Shown here: positions 25,660 to 34,587 of the stretch, in pieces
How the letters are laid out: each line of letters opens with the position of its first letter
Numbering within the stretch: position 1 is the first letter of the stretch
Virus record (IMG/VR): IMGVR_UViG_3300034073_003631
Span: 1 to 64,000 of that record
DNA: 64,000 nt
Strand: one strand, 5' to 3'
DNA from: a virus
The notes under the pieces: model-generated
Told to the model about the DNA's origin: nothing
Databases searched by the model: none
Seen by the model: only the letters and a program-made list of their open reading frames with translations
Position numbers and translations under genes: made by a program

Positions 25660-27219
25660 TTAAAAATTTTCAATAGATAAATCCTCCCCACCTAACCAAT
25701 CAAATTTATTTTTTGCTGGTTGTGTAACAACTGGTGGCACAACAACATTACTTTGACATAAAGTAGCCAAATCTTGTTCAGTAAATTGTGTAACCCTTTT
25801 TTGTGATTGAAGTGCATTAAATGTGTTTGGCCCAAAAAACCCATCAACAGTAACACCTAAACATTGTTGTAACTTTTTAACAGGTTCACCTTTTGAACAT
25901 TTTTTATAAACACCATCAGAAGGGAATTGAAAACCATTTGGACAAAATCTTGTTACTCCACCTCCACCAGTAGTTGCTCCTCCACCACCTATTGTTGTTT
26001 CATTTTTCTTATTTTTATTCTTTTCATAGCAAGAATGAATATAGAAAGTTTTACCACTAGTATTAATAAATTTTATACAACCATCATCATCACAAACAGT
26101 CTTTCCATAAGAACTTCTATCTTTAAAATACCAGTTAGTACCATATGTTGTGGAAGGGTAATATAATTTCAAAACAATACCACCATGTTTCTCCACTTCT
26201 GGATTCTGTGTTGAATTAATAAGGATACCTTCCCTAGGTAGGGGTGCATTTGGTTGAATACCATAATTATTATACAAGAAATTACTAATACATTTTGGTG
26301 CAGCATTTTTACCCCCAAAGCATTTGCCAGTGTAATAAGATTTACCATTTTTATCAGTAAATTTAACACAACCATTTGCATCACAACTAGTAAACCCATA
26401 AACTGAATTATCACCAAAATGCCAATTATAACCAGTTCTTGGATCAGGATATAATGATGTTAATACAATTCCACCACGTTGTTGAATTTCAGGGTTATTT
26501 GTTGTTATTTTATAACCTCCACTTGGGAAGGGGTCAGTTTCTTTCTTATTAAATTGATTTTTTATTAAATTAACAATACAAGGAACTTCTTTGGTTGCCA
26601 TTTTTTTGGTATAGTTATCTAATAACTTACCAATCATTTGATTTACTTGGGATAACTCCTCTGCCTTTACATGTTCTTTTTTCATTACAGTATATAACTG
26701 TATGTTATTTTCATCCCAATATGTTTGTTTTGTTAGGCAAAAATCATTGAAAGTTTTCAATTCTTTTAAAGCCCCATAAACTCTTTCTAATATTTTACCT
26801 TCAATTAAACCTTGTGCTGGATCTGTAAGAGTATCCCAAAAAACGCCAGGTGAAAAACTTGAAGTTGGATTATACGCATTTTTTAATTTGGATGCTACAC
26901 TACTAGCAATATCACTAGAACCTTTCTTTGTTATATTTGGAATTCTATCACACATTGCAAAATAACTATAAAGTTCATCTAAAGGTCTATTTCTACCTCT
27001 AGCATCAATAGCTTGTTTTGCCCAATAAGCAGCTGTCAAACCCCCTATAACATAACCAGCTGCTTTTAAAAAAGGCCAAATTAAAAAACCTGCCTCATTT
27101 AACAATTCCTTACTTTCTGATGCTTTTTGAATATTTTCCTTTAAGTTAAAACTTGGATCATATCCCATCAATAATTTCTGTCTTAATATTATATCTATTT
27201 TGTTATCAATATCTTTCAT
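25660..27219 (-). CDS. Leader-bearing protein with membrane helix, duplicated domain and PG-binding domain
   Basis: 519 residues. A leader of about 42 residues ends LLNE before A43 (also LKE at 26-28). Immediately after it lies a hydrophobic helix (FLIWPFLKAAGYVIGGLTAAYWA), which cleavage would expose as a new N-terminus. Residues about 240-400 hold two copies of a roughly 90-residue domain (GGIVLTSLYPDPRTGYNWHF with CDANGCVKFTDKNGKSYY; GGIVLKLYYPSTTYGTNWYF with CDDDGCIKFINTSGKTFY). A PG_binding_1 domain follows (EPVKKLQQCLGVTVDGFFGPNTFNAL). It could tether to peptidoglycan during entry. Confidence 0.68.
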   Translation of the reverse strand: MKDIDNKIDIILRQKLLMGYDPSFNLKENIQKASESKELLNEAGFLIWPFLKAAGYVIGGLTAAYWAKQAIDARGRNRPLDELYSYFAMCDRIPNITKKGSSDIASSVASKLKNAYNPTSSFSPGVFWDTLTDPAQGLIEGKILERVYGALKELKTFNDFCLTKQTYWDENNIQLYTVMKKEHVKAEELSQVNQMIGKLLDNYTKKMATKEVPCIVNLIKNQFNKKETDPFPSGGYKITTNNPEIQQRGGIVLTSLYPDPRTGYNWHFGDNSVYGFTSCDANGCVKFTDKNGKSYYTGKCFGGKNAAPKCISNFLYNNYGIQPNAPLPREGILINSTQNPEVEKHGGIVLKLYYPSTTYGTNWYFKDRSSYGKTVCDDDGCIKFINTSGKTFYIHSCYEKNKNKKNETTIGGGGATTGGGGVTRFCPNGFQFPSDGVYKKCSKGEPVKKLQQCLGVTVDGFFGPNTFNALQSQKRVTQFTEQDLATLCQSNVVVPPVVTQPAKNKFDWLGGEDLSIENF

Positions 27220-27231
27220 GATAGTTATTTT

Positions 27232-27456
27232 TTAATTTAAAGGATTAGCCTTGCCCCTACTTGCACCAGATTCCCACTTTGACTTGCTATCTATTGGGTT
27301 TGCTTTACCTCTTGTTGCACCAGACTCCCATTTTGACTTGCTATCTATTGGGTTTGCTTTGCCTCTTGTTACACCAGACTCCCATTTTGATGATGATGTC
27401 CCACCATTTGATGCTGGTGCTTCTTCTTGTTCACCAAATTGTTTCTTAAATTTCAT
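27232..27456 (-). CDS. Small tandem-repeat protein with leader
   Basis: 74 residues. MKFKKQFGEQ (candidate site before Q10) is followed by a short Ser/Gly linker and three perfect-to-near-perfect 18-residue repeats (SKWESGVTRGKANPIDSK). The repeats are basic and hydrophilic, so the mature peptide would be a small repetitive polypeptide, reminiscent of T4 internal peptides in size. Function unknown. It is followed by the 25660-27219 gene in the same transcript. Confidence 0.65.
   Translation of the reverse strand: MKFKKQFGEQEEAPASNGGTSSSKWESGVTRGKANPIDSKSKWESGATRGKANPIDSKSKWESGASRGKANPLN
27239..27400. repeat. Three 54-bp tandem repeats
   Basis: Three 54-bp units (18 codons) inside the small gene at 27232-27456. 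Copy-number change would keep the frame. Confidence 0.85.
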
Positions 27457-27458
27457 AA

Positions 27459-27761
27459 TTAATAATTTTGTGGTTTTGGTAATAAATTTGGATTAACTGT
27501 ATAATATTCAGTTAAGAAATTTATTAATTCTATTTTATCAACATCAATATCTTCAAATTCATCAATATCAGTATCAATTAACTCATCATCTGGGATTGAT
27601 AGGTGATTTGGAACTATTGAATAGCCATACTCTTCTGCTAAATCATAATCAATTTGATCCTGTCTAATAATATCATCAGAATCATCAATCAATCTAAATG
27701 TGACATCAAGTATGTTTGTTTCTTTATCAACAAAAAATGCTGTAAGTTCTTTAATTTCCAT
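27459..27761 (-). CDS. Acidic hypothetical protein
   Basis: 100 residues, very acidic, with a DDELIDTDIDEFEDIDVDK stretch. No membrane or signal segment. It is 2 bp from the neighbouring repeat protein gene and 3 bp from the upstream gene, so it is part of the same late operon. Not recognised. Acidic proteins of this type could mimic nucleic acid or act as chaperones, but the sequence does not say. Confidence 0.5.
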   Translation of the reverse strand: MEIKELTAFFVDKETNILDVTFRLIDDSDDIIRQDQIDYDLAEEYGYSIVPNHLSIPDDELIDTDIDEFEDIDVDKIELINFLTEYYTVNPNLLPKPQNY

Positions 27762-27764
27762 TTT

Positions 27765-28316
27765 TTAATATTTTGCAATTCTATGCATAAAGTTTTTGAT
27801 TTCAACTAATTTATCATTAACAGGATTATTTTTTATATAATTTTCATTAATAATTTTTGCTGTTTTATTTTTTCTTGATTCAGATAAAATCAACTTTTTT
27901 GCTTGCCTAACAAATGATTCCACCATTGGGCTCATCTCATCATATTCATCATATTCAAATTCATAAATGGTTTCATCATCATCATCATAAGACATTTCAT
28001 CCATTTCAATAAAATCCATTTTATTTTCATTGTCAATGTCTTCAGTATTCCAGTTCTCATTCATTGAACCACATTCCATACATTCACCTTCATACATACC
28101 ACCACCACATTCAGAACACATTCCACCTGTGTTTTCTTTTATTAAATCTGAATTCTTTAAAGTAAATCCTTGTTTATCTGAAATATCATCATAAGTTGAT
28201 ATTCTTGTTGGATTGTTTTTTTGTTGCATTGAAAGATAACCATTATACAATTCCTTATGCTTTCTTAAAATGTCATTTTGCTCTTCTTCTGTTATTTTGA
28301 AAAAATATGAGTTCAT
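27765..28316 (-). CDS. Acidic zinc-ribbon-like virion-associated protein
   Basis: 183 residues. The N-terminus MNSYFFKITEEEQNDILRKH is leader-like. A zinc-ribbon pattern CSECGGGMYEGECMECG lies near residues 65-81, and highly acidic runs follow (YDDDDETIYEFEYDEYDE). Candidate (I/L)-x-E sites: LIKE before N (about residue 62) and LILSE before S (about 146). Cleavage would release the Cys-rich and acidic pieces. It has its own late-type motif and heads the operon 28316 to 23891. Confidence 0.58.
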   Translation of the reverse strand: MNSYFFKITEEEQNDILRKHKELYNGYLSMQQKNNPTRISTYDDISDKQGFTLKNSDLIKENTGGMCSECGGGMYEGECMECGSMNENWNTEDIDNENKMDFIEMDEMSYDDDDETIYEFEYDEYDEMSPMVESFVRQAKKLILSESRKNKTAKIINENYIKNNPVNDKLVEIKNFMHRIAKY

Positions 28317-28331
28317 AATTTTTGATTTTAT

Positions 28332-28340
28332 TATAAATAT
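28332..28340 (-). promoter_or_regulatory. Late-promoter-like ATATTTATA motif
   Basis: The motif ends 15 bp before the 28316 start; it likely drives the operon running to 23891. Confidence 0.5.
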
Positions 28341-28362
28341 TACAAACTATCCAAAATTTTTA

Positions 28363-28370
28363 TATCTTTG
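28363..28370 (+). promoter_or_regulatory. Host-type -7 element TATCTTTG
   Basis: TATCTTTG followed by a run of A, 12 bp before the ATG at 28383. It is divergent from the late motif at 28332, so this region carries one promoter of each class. Confidence 0.55.
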
Positions 28371-28382
28371 CAAAAAAAAAAG

Positions 28383-28853
28383 ATGAACATATTCTTCTTG
28401 GATGAAAATCCCCAACTAAACGCCCAATATCATTGTGACAAACACGTGGTTAAGATGATATTGGAAACAGCACAATTGCTATGTTCTGTGCATCATATGT
28501 GTGATGAGATTGATGTACCATATAAATTGGCGCATAAGAACCATCCATGTTCCATCTGGTGTAGAACATCATTAAGTAATTATTTTTCATTATGTGAATT
28601 GGGTCTTGAATTATCAAAAGAATACACCCATAGATATGGAAAGCACCATAAATCAACAGATGTGATTCATTGGTGCTTAGATAATCTTCCAAATATTAAA
28701 GATATTGGGTTCACCAAACCCCCACTTGCAATGCCAGAACAATATAAAGTAGATGATTATGTCCAATCATATAGGAACTATTATATTGGGGATAAAAAAA
28801 GATTTGCAACCTGGAAAAATAGAGATGTTCCTTCTTGGTTTAAGGACATTTGA
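28383..28853 (+). CDS. Conserved phage hypothetical protein, His/Cys-rich
   Basis: 156 residues from the ATG at 28383; a TTG start 15 bp upstream lies inside the promoter. Recurrent motifs QYHCDKHVVKMILETAQLL, HKNHPCSIWCR, YRYGKHHKS and KKRFATWKNRDVPSWF match a family I remember from many phage genomes without an agreed function. The number of conserved His, Cys, Lys and aromatic residues suggests an enzyme, possibly nucleic-acid-directed. The host-type promoter suggests early or middle expression. Confidence 0.7.
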   Translation: MNIFFLDENPQLNAQYHCDKHVVKMILETAQLLCSVHHMCDEIDVPYKLAHKNHPCSIWCRTSLSNYFSLCELGLELSKEYTHRYGKHHKSTDVIHWCLDNLPNIKDIGFTKPPLAMPEQYKVDDYVQSYRNYYIGDKKRFATWKNRDVPSWFKDI

Positions 28854-29583
28854 TGTTTTTTACTGTACCAAACCTTTTTATTAATTGTATATTTTGCATT
28901 AATTTATCTATATTACGCCTATAAACAGTAATTTGCAAACACACTTTTACTGAGTCTTTTCCTACTGGTATTGGTACAAAATCTATTTCACCTCCAGTCA
29001 AATATGGCTTTCTTAAAGTACTAGTATTATCTATTGGTGGTTGTTTTACTTGCATATTTTCTGTTGAAGAATATCTTATATTAACAAATTGTTCAGCATT
29101 TGCTTCTGGGCTATTAGGTACATTATTCTTACCAACAAGTGTTGCTTGTATTGAAAATTGTGTTTGCAAATTAGGTATTGCATTTTTCAAAGCAGCAATA
29201 AAAGACTTGGCTCTATTTTGACCCAAAGCAATATTTTTAGAACCATATGTGTCCTCACCTCTATATGTTACTGCTGAAACACCAGGTGTGATAATAGCAC
29301 TACTTACTTTATTATTTGAAAATAAATCCATAGCTCTCCTAAACTCATTAGAATTTGTATCAACAATACTAGAACCTAATTTAAATAATGCTTTACCTAA
29401 TTGTGTTTCTTGTGTCATTTGTGCATCTTGTGAAACATCTCCTCTATCTCTAACAGCATATGGATCAAATTCACCCCTCTCACGATTTGGGCTCAAATCT
29501 CTAGGTGGTAGTGCTTGCTCATATATTATTCTTTTTACTAATTTATTTAAACCAGATTCTGTTAATTTGTATTTTTTTTCCAT
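28840..29583 (-). CDS. Leader-bearing protein, possibly OmpA-like C-terminal domain
   Basis: 247 residues from the ATG at 29583; the longer frame to 29649 covers the late motif. The leader MEKKYKLTESGLNKLVKRIIYE before Q23 is almost a template of the family. The body contains SKNIALGQNRAKSFIAALKNAIPN, faintly resembling OmpA-type NxxLSxxRA segments that bind peptidoglycan, but the match is weak. It converges with the preceding gene by a 14-bp overlap. Confidence 0.6.
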   Translation of the reverse strand: MEKKYKLTESGLNKLVKRIIYEQALPPRDLSPNRERGEFDPYAVRDRGDVSQDAQMTQETQLGKALFKLGSSIVDTNSNEFRRAMDLFSNNKVSSAIITPGVSAVTYRGEDTYGSKNIALGQNRAKSFIAALKNAIPNLQTQFSIQATLVGKNNVPNSPEANAEQFVNIRYSSTENMQVKQPPIDNTSTLRKPYLTGGEIDFVPIPVGKDSVKVCLQITVYRRNIDKLMQNIQLIKRFGTVKNIKCP

Positions 29584-29595
29584 TTTATTTTTTTC

Positions 29596-29604
29596 TATAA
29601 ATAT
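29596..29604 (-). promoter_or_regulatory. Late-promoter-like ATATTTATA motif
   Basis: The motif ends 12 bp before the 29583 start. Confidence 0.5.
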
Positions 29605-29626
29605 ATCATTATTTGATTTTTTTTTG

Positions 29627-29634
29627 TATATTTG
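29627..29634 (+). promoter_or_regulatory. Host-type -7 element TATATTTG
   Basis: TATATTTG, 22 bp before the phosphoesterase ATG at 29657; divergent from the late motif at 29596. Confidence 0.5.
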
Positions 29635-29656
29635 TACTCCACAAAACACAAAACAA

Positions 29657-30310
29657 ATGAAATTAAAATTAAAAAAAGAAAGGCAAATCTGGGTATTTAG
29701 TGATCCCCACTACAACCACAAGAATATATGTAGGGGTACAACAAATTGGAGAACCAAAAATAATGAAGTCCCCACAGACAATACCAGGGATTTTGAAACA
29801 TTAGACAAAATGAATGCTGCAATTGTGAATAATATCAATGCAGTTGTTAATCAAGATGATATATTAATATGCTTGGGTGACTGGTCTTTTGGGGGATTTG
29901 ATTCAATACAAGAGTTCTATGATAAACTAATATGCAAGAACATACACTTGGTATTAGGAAATCATGACGACCACATTGAGAAAAACAAGTCTGACATACA
30001 GAGGCTGTTTATGAGCGTTAATTCCTATGTTGAACTTGAAGTTGATGGTAATAAGTTTGTATTGTGCCACTACCCCATAGCATCCTGGAATGGCTTAAAT
30101 AAGGGCATAATGCACCTACACGGACACTGCCACCTTCCAACCAATAAAAGGTTCGGAAAAGGGAAAAGAATTGACGTGGGGATGGATGGACACCCAGAAT
30201 TTAGACCATACAATTTGACAGAGGTTGTTGCATTACTAAACAAACAACCTATTGCATCAGATATGGGGTTTGACCACCATACTGAAGAACTTTTAAATGT
30301 TGTGGGATGA
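29657..30310 (+). CDS. Calcineurin-like metallophosphoesterase
   Basis: 217 residues from the ATG at 29657; the open frame upstream is antisense to the 28840 gene and is not used. Metal-binding motifs in order: FSDPHYNHKN (Asp, His), CLGDWSFGG, LGNHDDH and HLHGHCHLP. This is the layout of a dinuclear phosphoesterase. Related phage enzymes act on nucleotides or nucleic-acid ends; substrate unknown. It overlaps the next gene by 4 bp. Confidence 0.85.
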   Translation: MKLKLKKERQIWVFSDPHYNHKNICRGTTNWRTKNNEVPTDNTRDFETLDKMNAAIVNNINAVVNQDDILICLGDWSFGGFDSIQEFYDKLICKNIHLVLGNHDDHIEKNKSDIQRLFMSVNSYVELEVDGNKFVLCHYPIASWNGLNKGIMHLHGHCHLPTNKRFGKGKRIDVGMDGHPEFRPYNLTEVVALLNKQPIASDMGFDHHTEELLNVVG

Positions 30311-30759
30311 TACTAATTAGATATAAAGATAATGAATATTACATAGCCAAACCAATATCAAATATTGATGTTGGTAGCTATGTATTCATTTCTGGGTATG
30401 AAACATTTGGTGAAATATTGGGATATGCAAATACAGAGCATAATCTAATTAAAATTAAAGGTTCATCAACATATTTGTCTGTATCCCAAAATAAATTATA
30501 TGAAATTGTTGGTTCAACAAAGCCTGGATTTAAATACTCTTTAAATAGGAAAGATTTGGATTTTCAGTTTGGGGCGTTCACCCCAAAAGAAGTAATTCAA
30601 TATTATTTGAATTATTGTGAAAAACATAAAGATGCAACCATTGATGATTTCAATAGGTTTTTCTTAAATAAGAATAGAAATGTGATAAACATTGAGGAAG
30701 TAACTATTGATTCAAATTTTGAGTTGGTTTTTGGAAATGTAATACCATTGTTATATTGA
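30307..30759 (+). CDS. Hypothetical protein coupled to the phosphoesterase
   Basis: 150 residues, translated from an ATGA overlap with the phosphoesterase gene, so likely made with it. The N-terminal half is beta-rich (ILIRYKDNEYYIAKPI, NIDVGSYVFISG) and the C-terminal half helical (KEVIQYYLNYCEKHKDATIDDF). No domain recognised. No signal or membrane segment. Confidence 0.5.
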   Translation: MILIRYKDNEYYIAKPISNIDVGSYVFISGYETFGEILGYANTEHNLIKIKGSSTYLSVSQNKLYEIVGSTKPGFKYSLNRKDLDFQFGAFTPKEVIQYYLNYCEKHKDATIDDFNRFFLNKNRNVINIEEVTIDSNFELVFGNVIPLLY

Positions 30760-30831
30760 TTTTATTAAAAAAGTGCATATCTTTACATTAAGACAAATAT
30801 GTCAAACATAAACATTTAAAAACAAAACAAA

Positions 30832-31044
30832 ATGCAGACATTACTTTTCAACACAACAGAAAAAACTGTAAGACTTTATGAGGGGCCAAAACCAGAAGGC
30901 ACTATCATTTGTAAATTCAACTCAATTCCAACCGTTAAAATCTATGATGGGTATTATGAGGTTAAACAGAAAGATGAGGATGAAAAAACTTACCCTGTTG
31001 CACGATTTCCAGTAAATGGAACAAATATGTTTATTGAAAAATAA
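30832..31044 (+). CDS. Small hypothetical protein
   Basis: 70 residues (MQTLLFNTTEKTVRLYEG, ending ARFPVNGTNMFIEK). Beta-rich and soluble, with a host-type-like TATCTTTA about 50 bp upstream. It is the last plus-strand gene before a strong bidirectional terminator. Not recognised. Confidence 0.5.
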   Translation: MQTLLFNTTEKTVRLYEGPKPEGTIICKFNSIPTVKIYDGYYEVKQKDEDEKTYPVARFPVNGTNMFIEK

Positions 31045-31049
31045 ATCTA

Positions 31050-31085
31050 AAAACCCCCTACTTTATTACGGTAGGGGGTTTTTTA
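31050..31085. terminator. Bidirectional terminator
   Basis: AAAACCCCCTAC pairs with GTAGGGGGTTTT around a 9-nt loop, between convergent genes. Confidence 0.88.
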
Positions 31086-31086
31086 T

Positions 31087-33012
31087 TTATACCTCTTCTG
31101 CATCACTATTATTCAAAAATAGGTCTAATTTATAATTAAACATATTATTATATAATTCATCAACAGGCATATTTCCAGTATATTTATTTTTTGTCTTTTT
31201 ATCAATCAATATTACTTTAACATCCGCATCATCAAAATCAATTTCTGGATTTAAATATATCTTCACAAGTGAACCATCAAAAACTTTTGGGTAATCTCTA
31301 TATTCCCAATTGTATTCATCATTATTCTTATAATACTTTTCAAGTATATCAAACAACTTCATTCTAATTTTTAAATTTTCAGGATTTGGCTCATCCAAAT
31401 CACCAAATTCTTCCATAATGAAATCTTCTAATACATCTGCAATAACTGGGTGCATATCTCCATATGATGGATATACAGTATCATATTCAACATACCATTC
31501 ATCAGTTACAATATCAACATGATTAATATAATTTCCAAATAGTTCACAAAAATCATCTATTTCAGTAAGTCTTTGCCTATTAACATATTGTATAAACTCA
31601 TAAGAATTCACACTCAAAACTTGTGTCCTTGAATAATATCCTGTTTCAGTTATAAATGCGTATTTTTTTATATCATCTAAATCTCTTTCTATTGCCCCAT
31701 TATAATTTGATATGGTTGCATCATATGTTTTGTTTGAATGTGCGTCAAATATTTTATCAAAATATTTTGATTTTTTATTATTTATATGTTGTAAGAAATA
31801 TTTTTTAAATTTATCTAATGTTGCAAAATTATAATTCATATATTTTATAGAATTACTATTTTTTTCAAAATAATCATCTACATAATTTTCTAATGTTTCA
31901 TTAAAATCATATCTTTCCTCATATATTGATTCACTTAAATTATTATTCCTTTTTTCACCTTCTAGGTATGAAATATGATTTTCTAAATTACCTATTGAAG
32001 GATAGTTTTTACTTATCTTTGAACATGATGTTCTAAGTTCAAAATCAATGTCTGACCCATCATATGTGATATCATCAATATTACTATCAGTAATAAGTGC
32101 CATACTCTCATCATCATCTTCATCATACTCTGTCATTTGGTCATAAGTTTGATTTTCAGCAAAAGCCAAAGCAATTTTGTTGCTTATACCAGCTTCAATT
32201 AATCTTTGAATTCTAATATAATTTAATTTACCTGCAAACTTTTCTGATAATGCATCTATTCTGTCAAATTGCACATCCTCACTAAAAATACCTTCTTTAT
32301 TCACTAATAATGGAAAATAAAACTCCCTTAATTCTTCATGTTTAATAAAAAATCCTTTAACATTTATCATACCATCTCTAATATCTCTAAACTCATTCTT
32401 TTTAAACTGAAATTGGTATTTGTGTTTTTCATCACTCTTATCAATCATAATATATATTGGAGCATAATTATATGTTGTAAATAAATTACCCCTACTTTTG
32501 TATGCTGGGTCTAAACTGTATTTACCCCAAGTTGTACACCAGGATGAACCAACTCCAAGCCAGGCTGCTGCCTTCTCTGTTTTTGGCCTAAATACAACCC
32601 ATTTTTCACCATTGTGAAGAAGTTCATATGAATCTTTTGGCAATTCTTTTAAGATTTCTCTTATTGGTGTATTAATAGATACAATATAATCTTTTACAAC
32701 ATTATACAAATCTGATATTTGCTTGATAGACTTCAAATCAATGCTCAAATTTTTTGCATAAACAATTTTCAAGTATCTTGTGGCTTCAACCAAGTTCTCA
32801 AGATTTGGCATATTGCCAATCTTGTAGATGTTCAATAATACTTTGGCATATTTCCCTATAAGAATGACATTATCATTCTGTACTTTTGTTTTGGGATCTG
32901 CTTTCACAATTCTATCAAATATATTCCTTGGAATATCATTATAATATTTGGTATAAATGTCATCCACCCTGGATTCAATGATTAATTGCTCTAATGATTT
33001 TAATAATCTCAT
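31087..33012 (-). CDS. Large leader-bearing protein with WCT-type domain
   Basis: 641 residues. The leader MRLLKSLEQLIIE precedes S14 (I-I-E site). Residues about 145-225 contain GVGSSWCTTWGKY, FTTYNYAPIYIMID and KYQFQFKKNEFRDIRD, a domain also seen at the end of the 36450-37199 protein (YYVI, YQFHYESNQFKDRKD). The rest is acidic, Tyr/Asp-rich and helical (YDQMTEYDEDDDES, VDDYFEKNSN). The WCT-and-YQF domain occurs in many large phage proteins, without known function as far as I recall. It is followed 9 bp upstream by a second large leader protein. Confidence 0.62.
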   Translation of the reverse strand: MRLLKSLEQLIIESRVDDIYTKYYNDIPRNIFDRIVKADPKTKVQNDNVILIGKYAKVLLNIYKIGNMPNLENLVEATRYLKIVYAKNLSIDLKSIKQISDLYNVVKDYIVSINTPIREILKELPKDSYELLHNGEKWVVFRPKTEKAAAWLGVGSSWCTTWGKYSLDPAYKSRGNLFTTYNYAPIYIMIDKSDEKHKYQFQFKKNEFRDIRDGMINVKGFFIKHEELREFYFPLLVNKEGIFSEDVQFDRIDALSEKFAGKLNYIRIQRLIEAGISNKIALAFAENQTYDQMTEYDEDDDESMALITDSNIDDITYDGSDIDFELRTSCSKISKNYPSIGNLENHISYLEGEKRNNNLSESIYEERYDFNETLENYVDDYFEKNSNSIKYMNYNFATLDKFKKYFLQHINNKKSKYFDKIFDAHSNKTYDATISNYNGAIERDLDDIKKYAFITETGYYSRTQVLSVNSYEFIQYVNRQRLTEIDDFCELFGNYINHVDIVTDEWYVEYDTVYPSYGDMHPVIADVLEDFIMEEFGDLDEPNPENLKIRMKLFDILEKYYKNNDEYNWEYRDYPKVFDGSLVKIYLNPEIDFDDADVKVILIDKKTKNKYTGNMPVDELYNNMFNYKLDLFLNNSDAEEV

Positions 33013-33021
33013 ATCTTTTTT

Positions 33022-34575
33022 TTATTTTTTTATTGGTATATTATTTTCTGAACATATTTCATAAAAATTATCTACAAACTCACTTGTACTAATATATGCA
33101 TTACTATCAAGATATAACCTAGGTTTGCTTATCCTTTCTTCTTCATATACTAAATTATATAACTCATCTTTAACCTCTCCTGCTGTGGATAAAACTTTAG
33201 CAGAATCAATATCATCTTTAAAATCTAAAATATTAACTCTTATTAATGCACCCTCATAATTCAATTTTAAAACCTCACCATAATCAGAAAATGCTTTTTC
33301 AATACATTTATTGATATCATCATAGTAAGAACTTTCATAAGCACGATCCATTGCCTGTCTAATAACATCAGTAAGTTCATCTATTTCTAATTCTTTAATT
33401 TTATCAACTAATTTTAAATCCTGAAAATATTCATCATCATCATTTGAGTCATTTAAATCATTTATTTCCTCTTTAAAGTTATTTATCAAATATTCCTCAA
33501 TTTTATCCTCTAATTCACTACTTGAATAATAAGTGAAATCTTTCCAATTATTATCAAAATCAAAATAATCCAACCCATTTTCAAGGAAGTTTTCAATATA
33601 ATTAATATATTCTGAACTACCATTTTTTAATCGCCTTCTACTATCATAGTCATCTGAATTAATATATTGATACATTTCATCAGGTTTTATAAAAATATCA
33701 AAAATTACCTGTGGTTCTTTATTAATCAATCCTTTTTTGTATGCAGAATATAGGGCAATAGTTCCAAATAATTTTTCATTATGTTTCATAACAAGTTTAA
33801 ATAAATCATCATTTAAATCTGCTAATTTAAAATCACTAGCTGAATCATATTCAGAACCAAATCCAACAATATCAACTTTTGGGTCTATAAGTAATTGAGC
33901 AATATATTTATGATATTTTTCTGCTGGTTTTGAATTCTTCTGACCTTTTAGTTGTAATATTTTAAAACCCTCACTTTGTTCTTCTATGGCTGCTGTTAAA
34001 TGACTTTTATTTATTGTGAATTTATCATTTATTCTTCTTGCTTCACGCAATGAAAATAAAGTATCACCACGAGTTGAAGCGCAATGTCCCATTCTTTTCT
34101 GTTCATCATTACAATATGAAGTCTGCAAATCTATCCAATAAAATCCCATACCATCCTCATCCCTAAAATCAAGAATGATATTATCTTCATCCTCTTCATA
34201 ATTATATATACCAGAACCAACCTCTAATTCATCATGCCATTTTTTAGATTCCCTAACTAATGTTAAGTAATCATCATTTTTATGAGTTCCCAAATTACCA
34301 TTTAAACCTACCCTAATCCAGTCCATAATGGATACTAAATTTTCACTAAATATTCTATAATCTTTATTTAGCAAAATAATTGCTTGTTCTGTTGTGACTT
34401 TTGGGTTGTTCTTTACAATAATTTCAATAACTTTATTAGCCATTATAATTGCCAATTTACCACATTTTTCAACAAAGAAATCTGCGGCTTTATCACTTAA
34501 TTTTAACTTATTCACCAAAACATCTTTTGCAGATGCTTCTAGTATTAAACTTTTTGTAACATTAATTAATTTCAT
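33022..34575 (-). CDS. Leader-bearing PcfJ-like domain protein
   Basis: 517 residues. The leader MKLINVTKSLILE precedes A14. The central domain holds IMDWIRVGLNGNLG, GMGFYWIDLQTSYC, KRMGHCASTRGDTLFSLRE and LQLKGQKNSKPAEKYHKYI. The pattern GHC...SLR...(L/V)QxKGxxNxxP resembles PcfJ-like proteins of plasmids and phages (function unknown). The 54398-55954 protein is a clear paralogue. The acidic C-terminal third is unrelated-looking. Leader and late position suggest packaging in the head. Confidence 0.68.
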   Translation of the reverse strand: MKLINVTKSLILEASAKDVLVNKLKLSDKAADFFVEKCGKLAIIMANKVIEIIVKNNPKVTTEQAIILLNKDYRIFSENLVSIMDWIRVGLNGNLGTHKNDDYLTLVRESKKWHDELEVGSGIYNYEEDEDNIILDFRDEDGMGFYWIDLQTSYCNDEQKRMGHCASTRGDTLFSLREARRINDKFTINKSHLTAAIEEQSEGFKILQLKGQKNSKPAEKYHKYIAQLLIDPKVDIVGFGSEYDSASDFKLADLNDDLFKLVMKHNEKLFGTIALYSAYKKGLINKEPQVIFDIFIKPDEMYQYINSDDYDSRRRLKNGSSEYINYIENFLENGLDYFDFDNNWKDFTYYSSSELEDKIEEYLINNFKEEINDLNDSNDDDEYFQDLKLVDKIKELEIDELTDVIRQAMDRAYESSYYDDINKCIEKAFSDYGEVLKLNYEGALIRVNILDFKDDIDSAKVLSTAGEVKDELYNLVYEEERISKPRLYLDSNAYISTSEFVDNFYEICSENNIPIKK

Positions 34576-34587
34576 TTTATAAATTTT

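Noticed and set aside
28383-28853. Pyrimidine-dimer glycosylase (DenV) identity for this His/Cys-rich phage protein
   Set aside because: The T4 DenV N-terminal pattern is not present and I cannot align catalytic residues, so it is left as a conserved hypothetical.
29249-29656. N-terminal extension of the phosphoesterase frame
   Set aside because: It is antisense to the leader-bearing 28840 gene; the phosphoesterase motifs begin right after the ATG at 29657 and a promoter lies before it.
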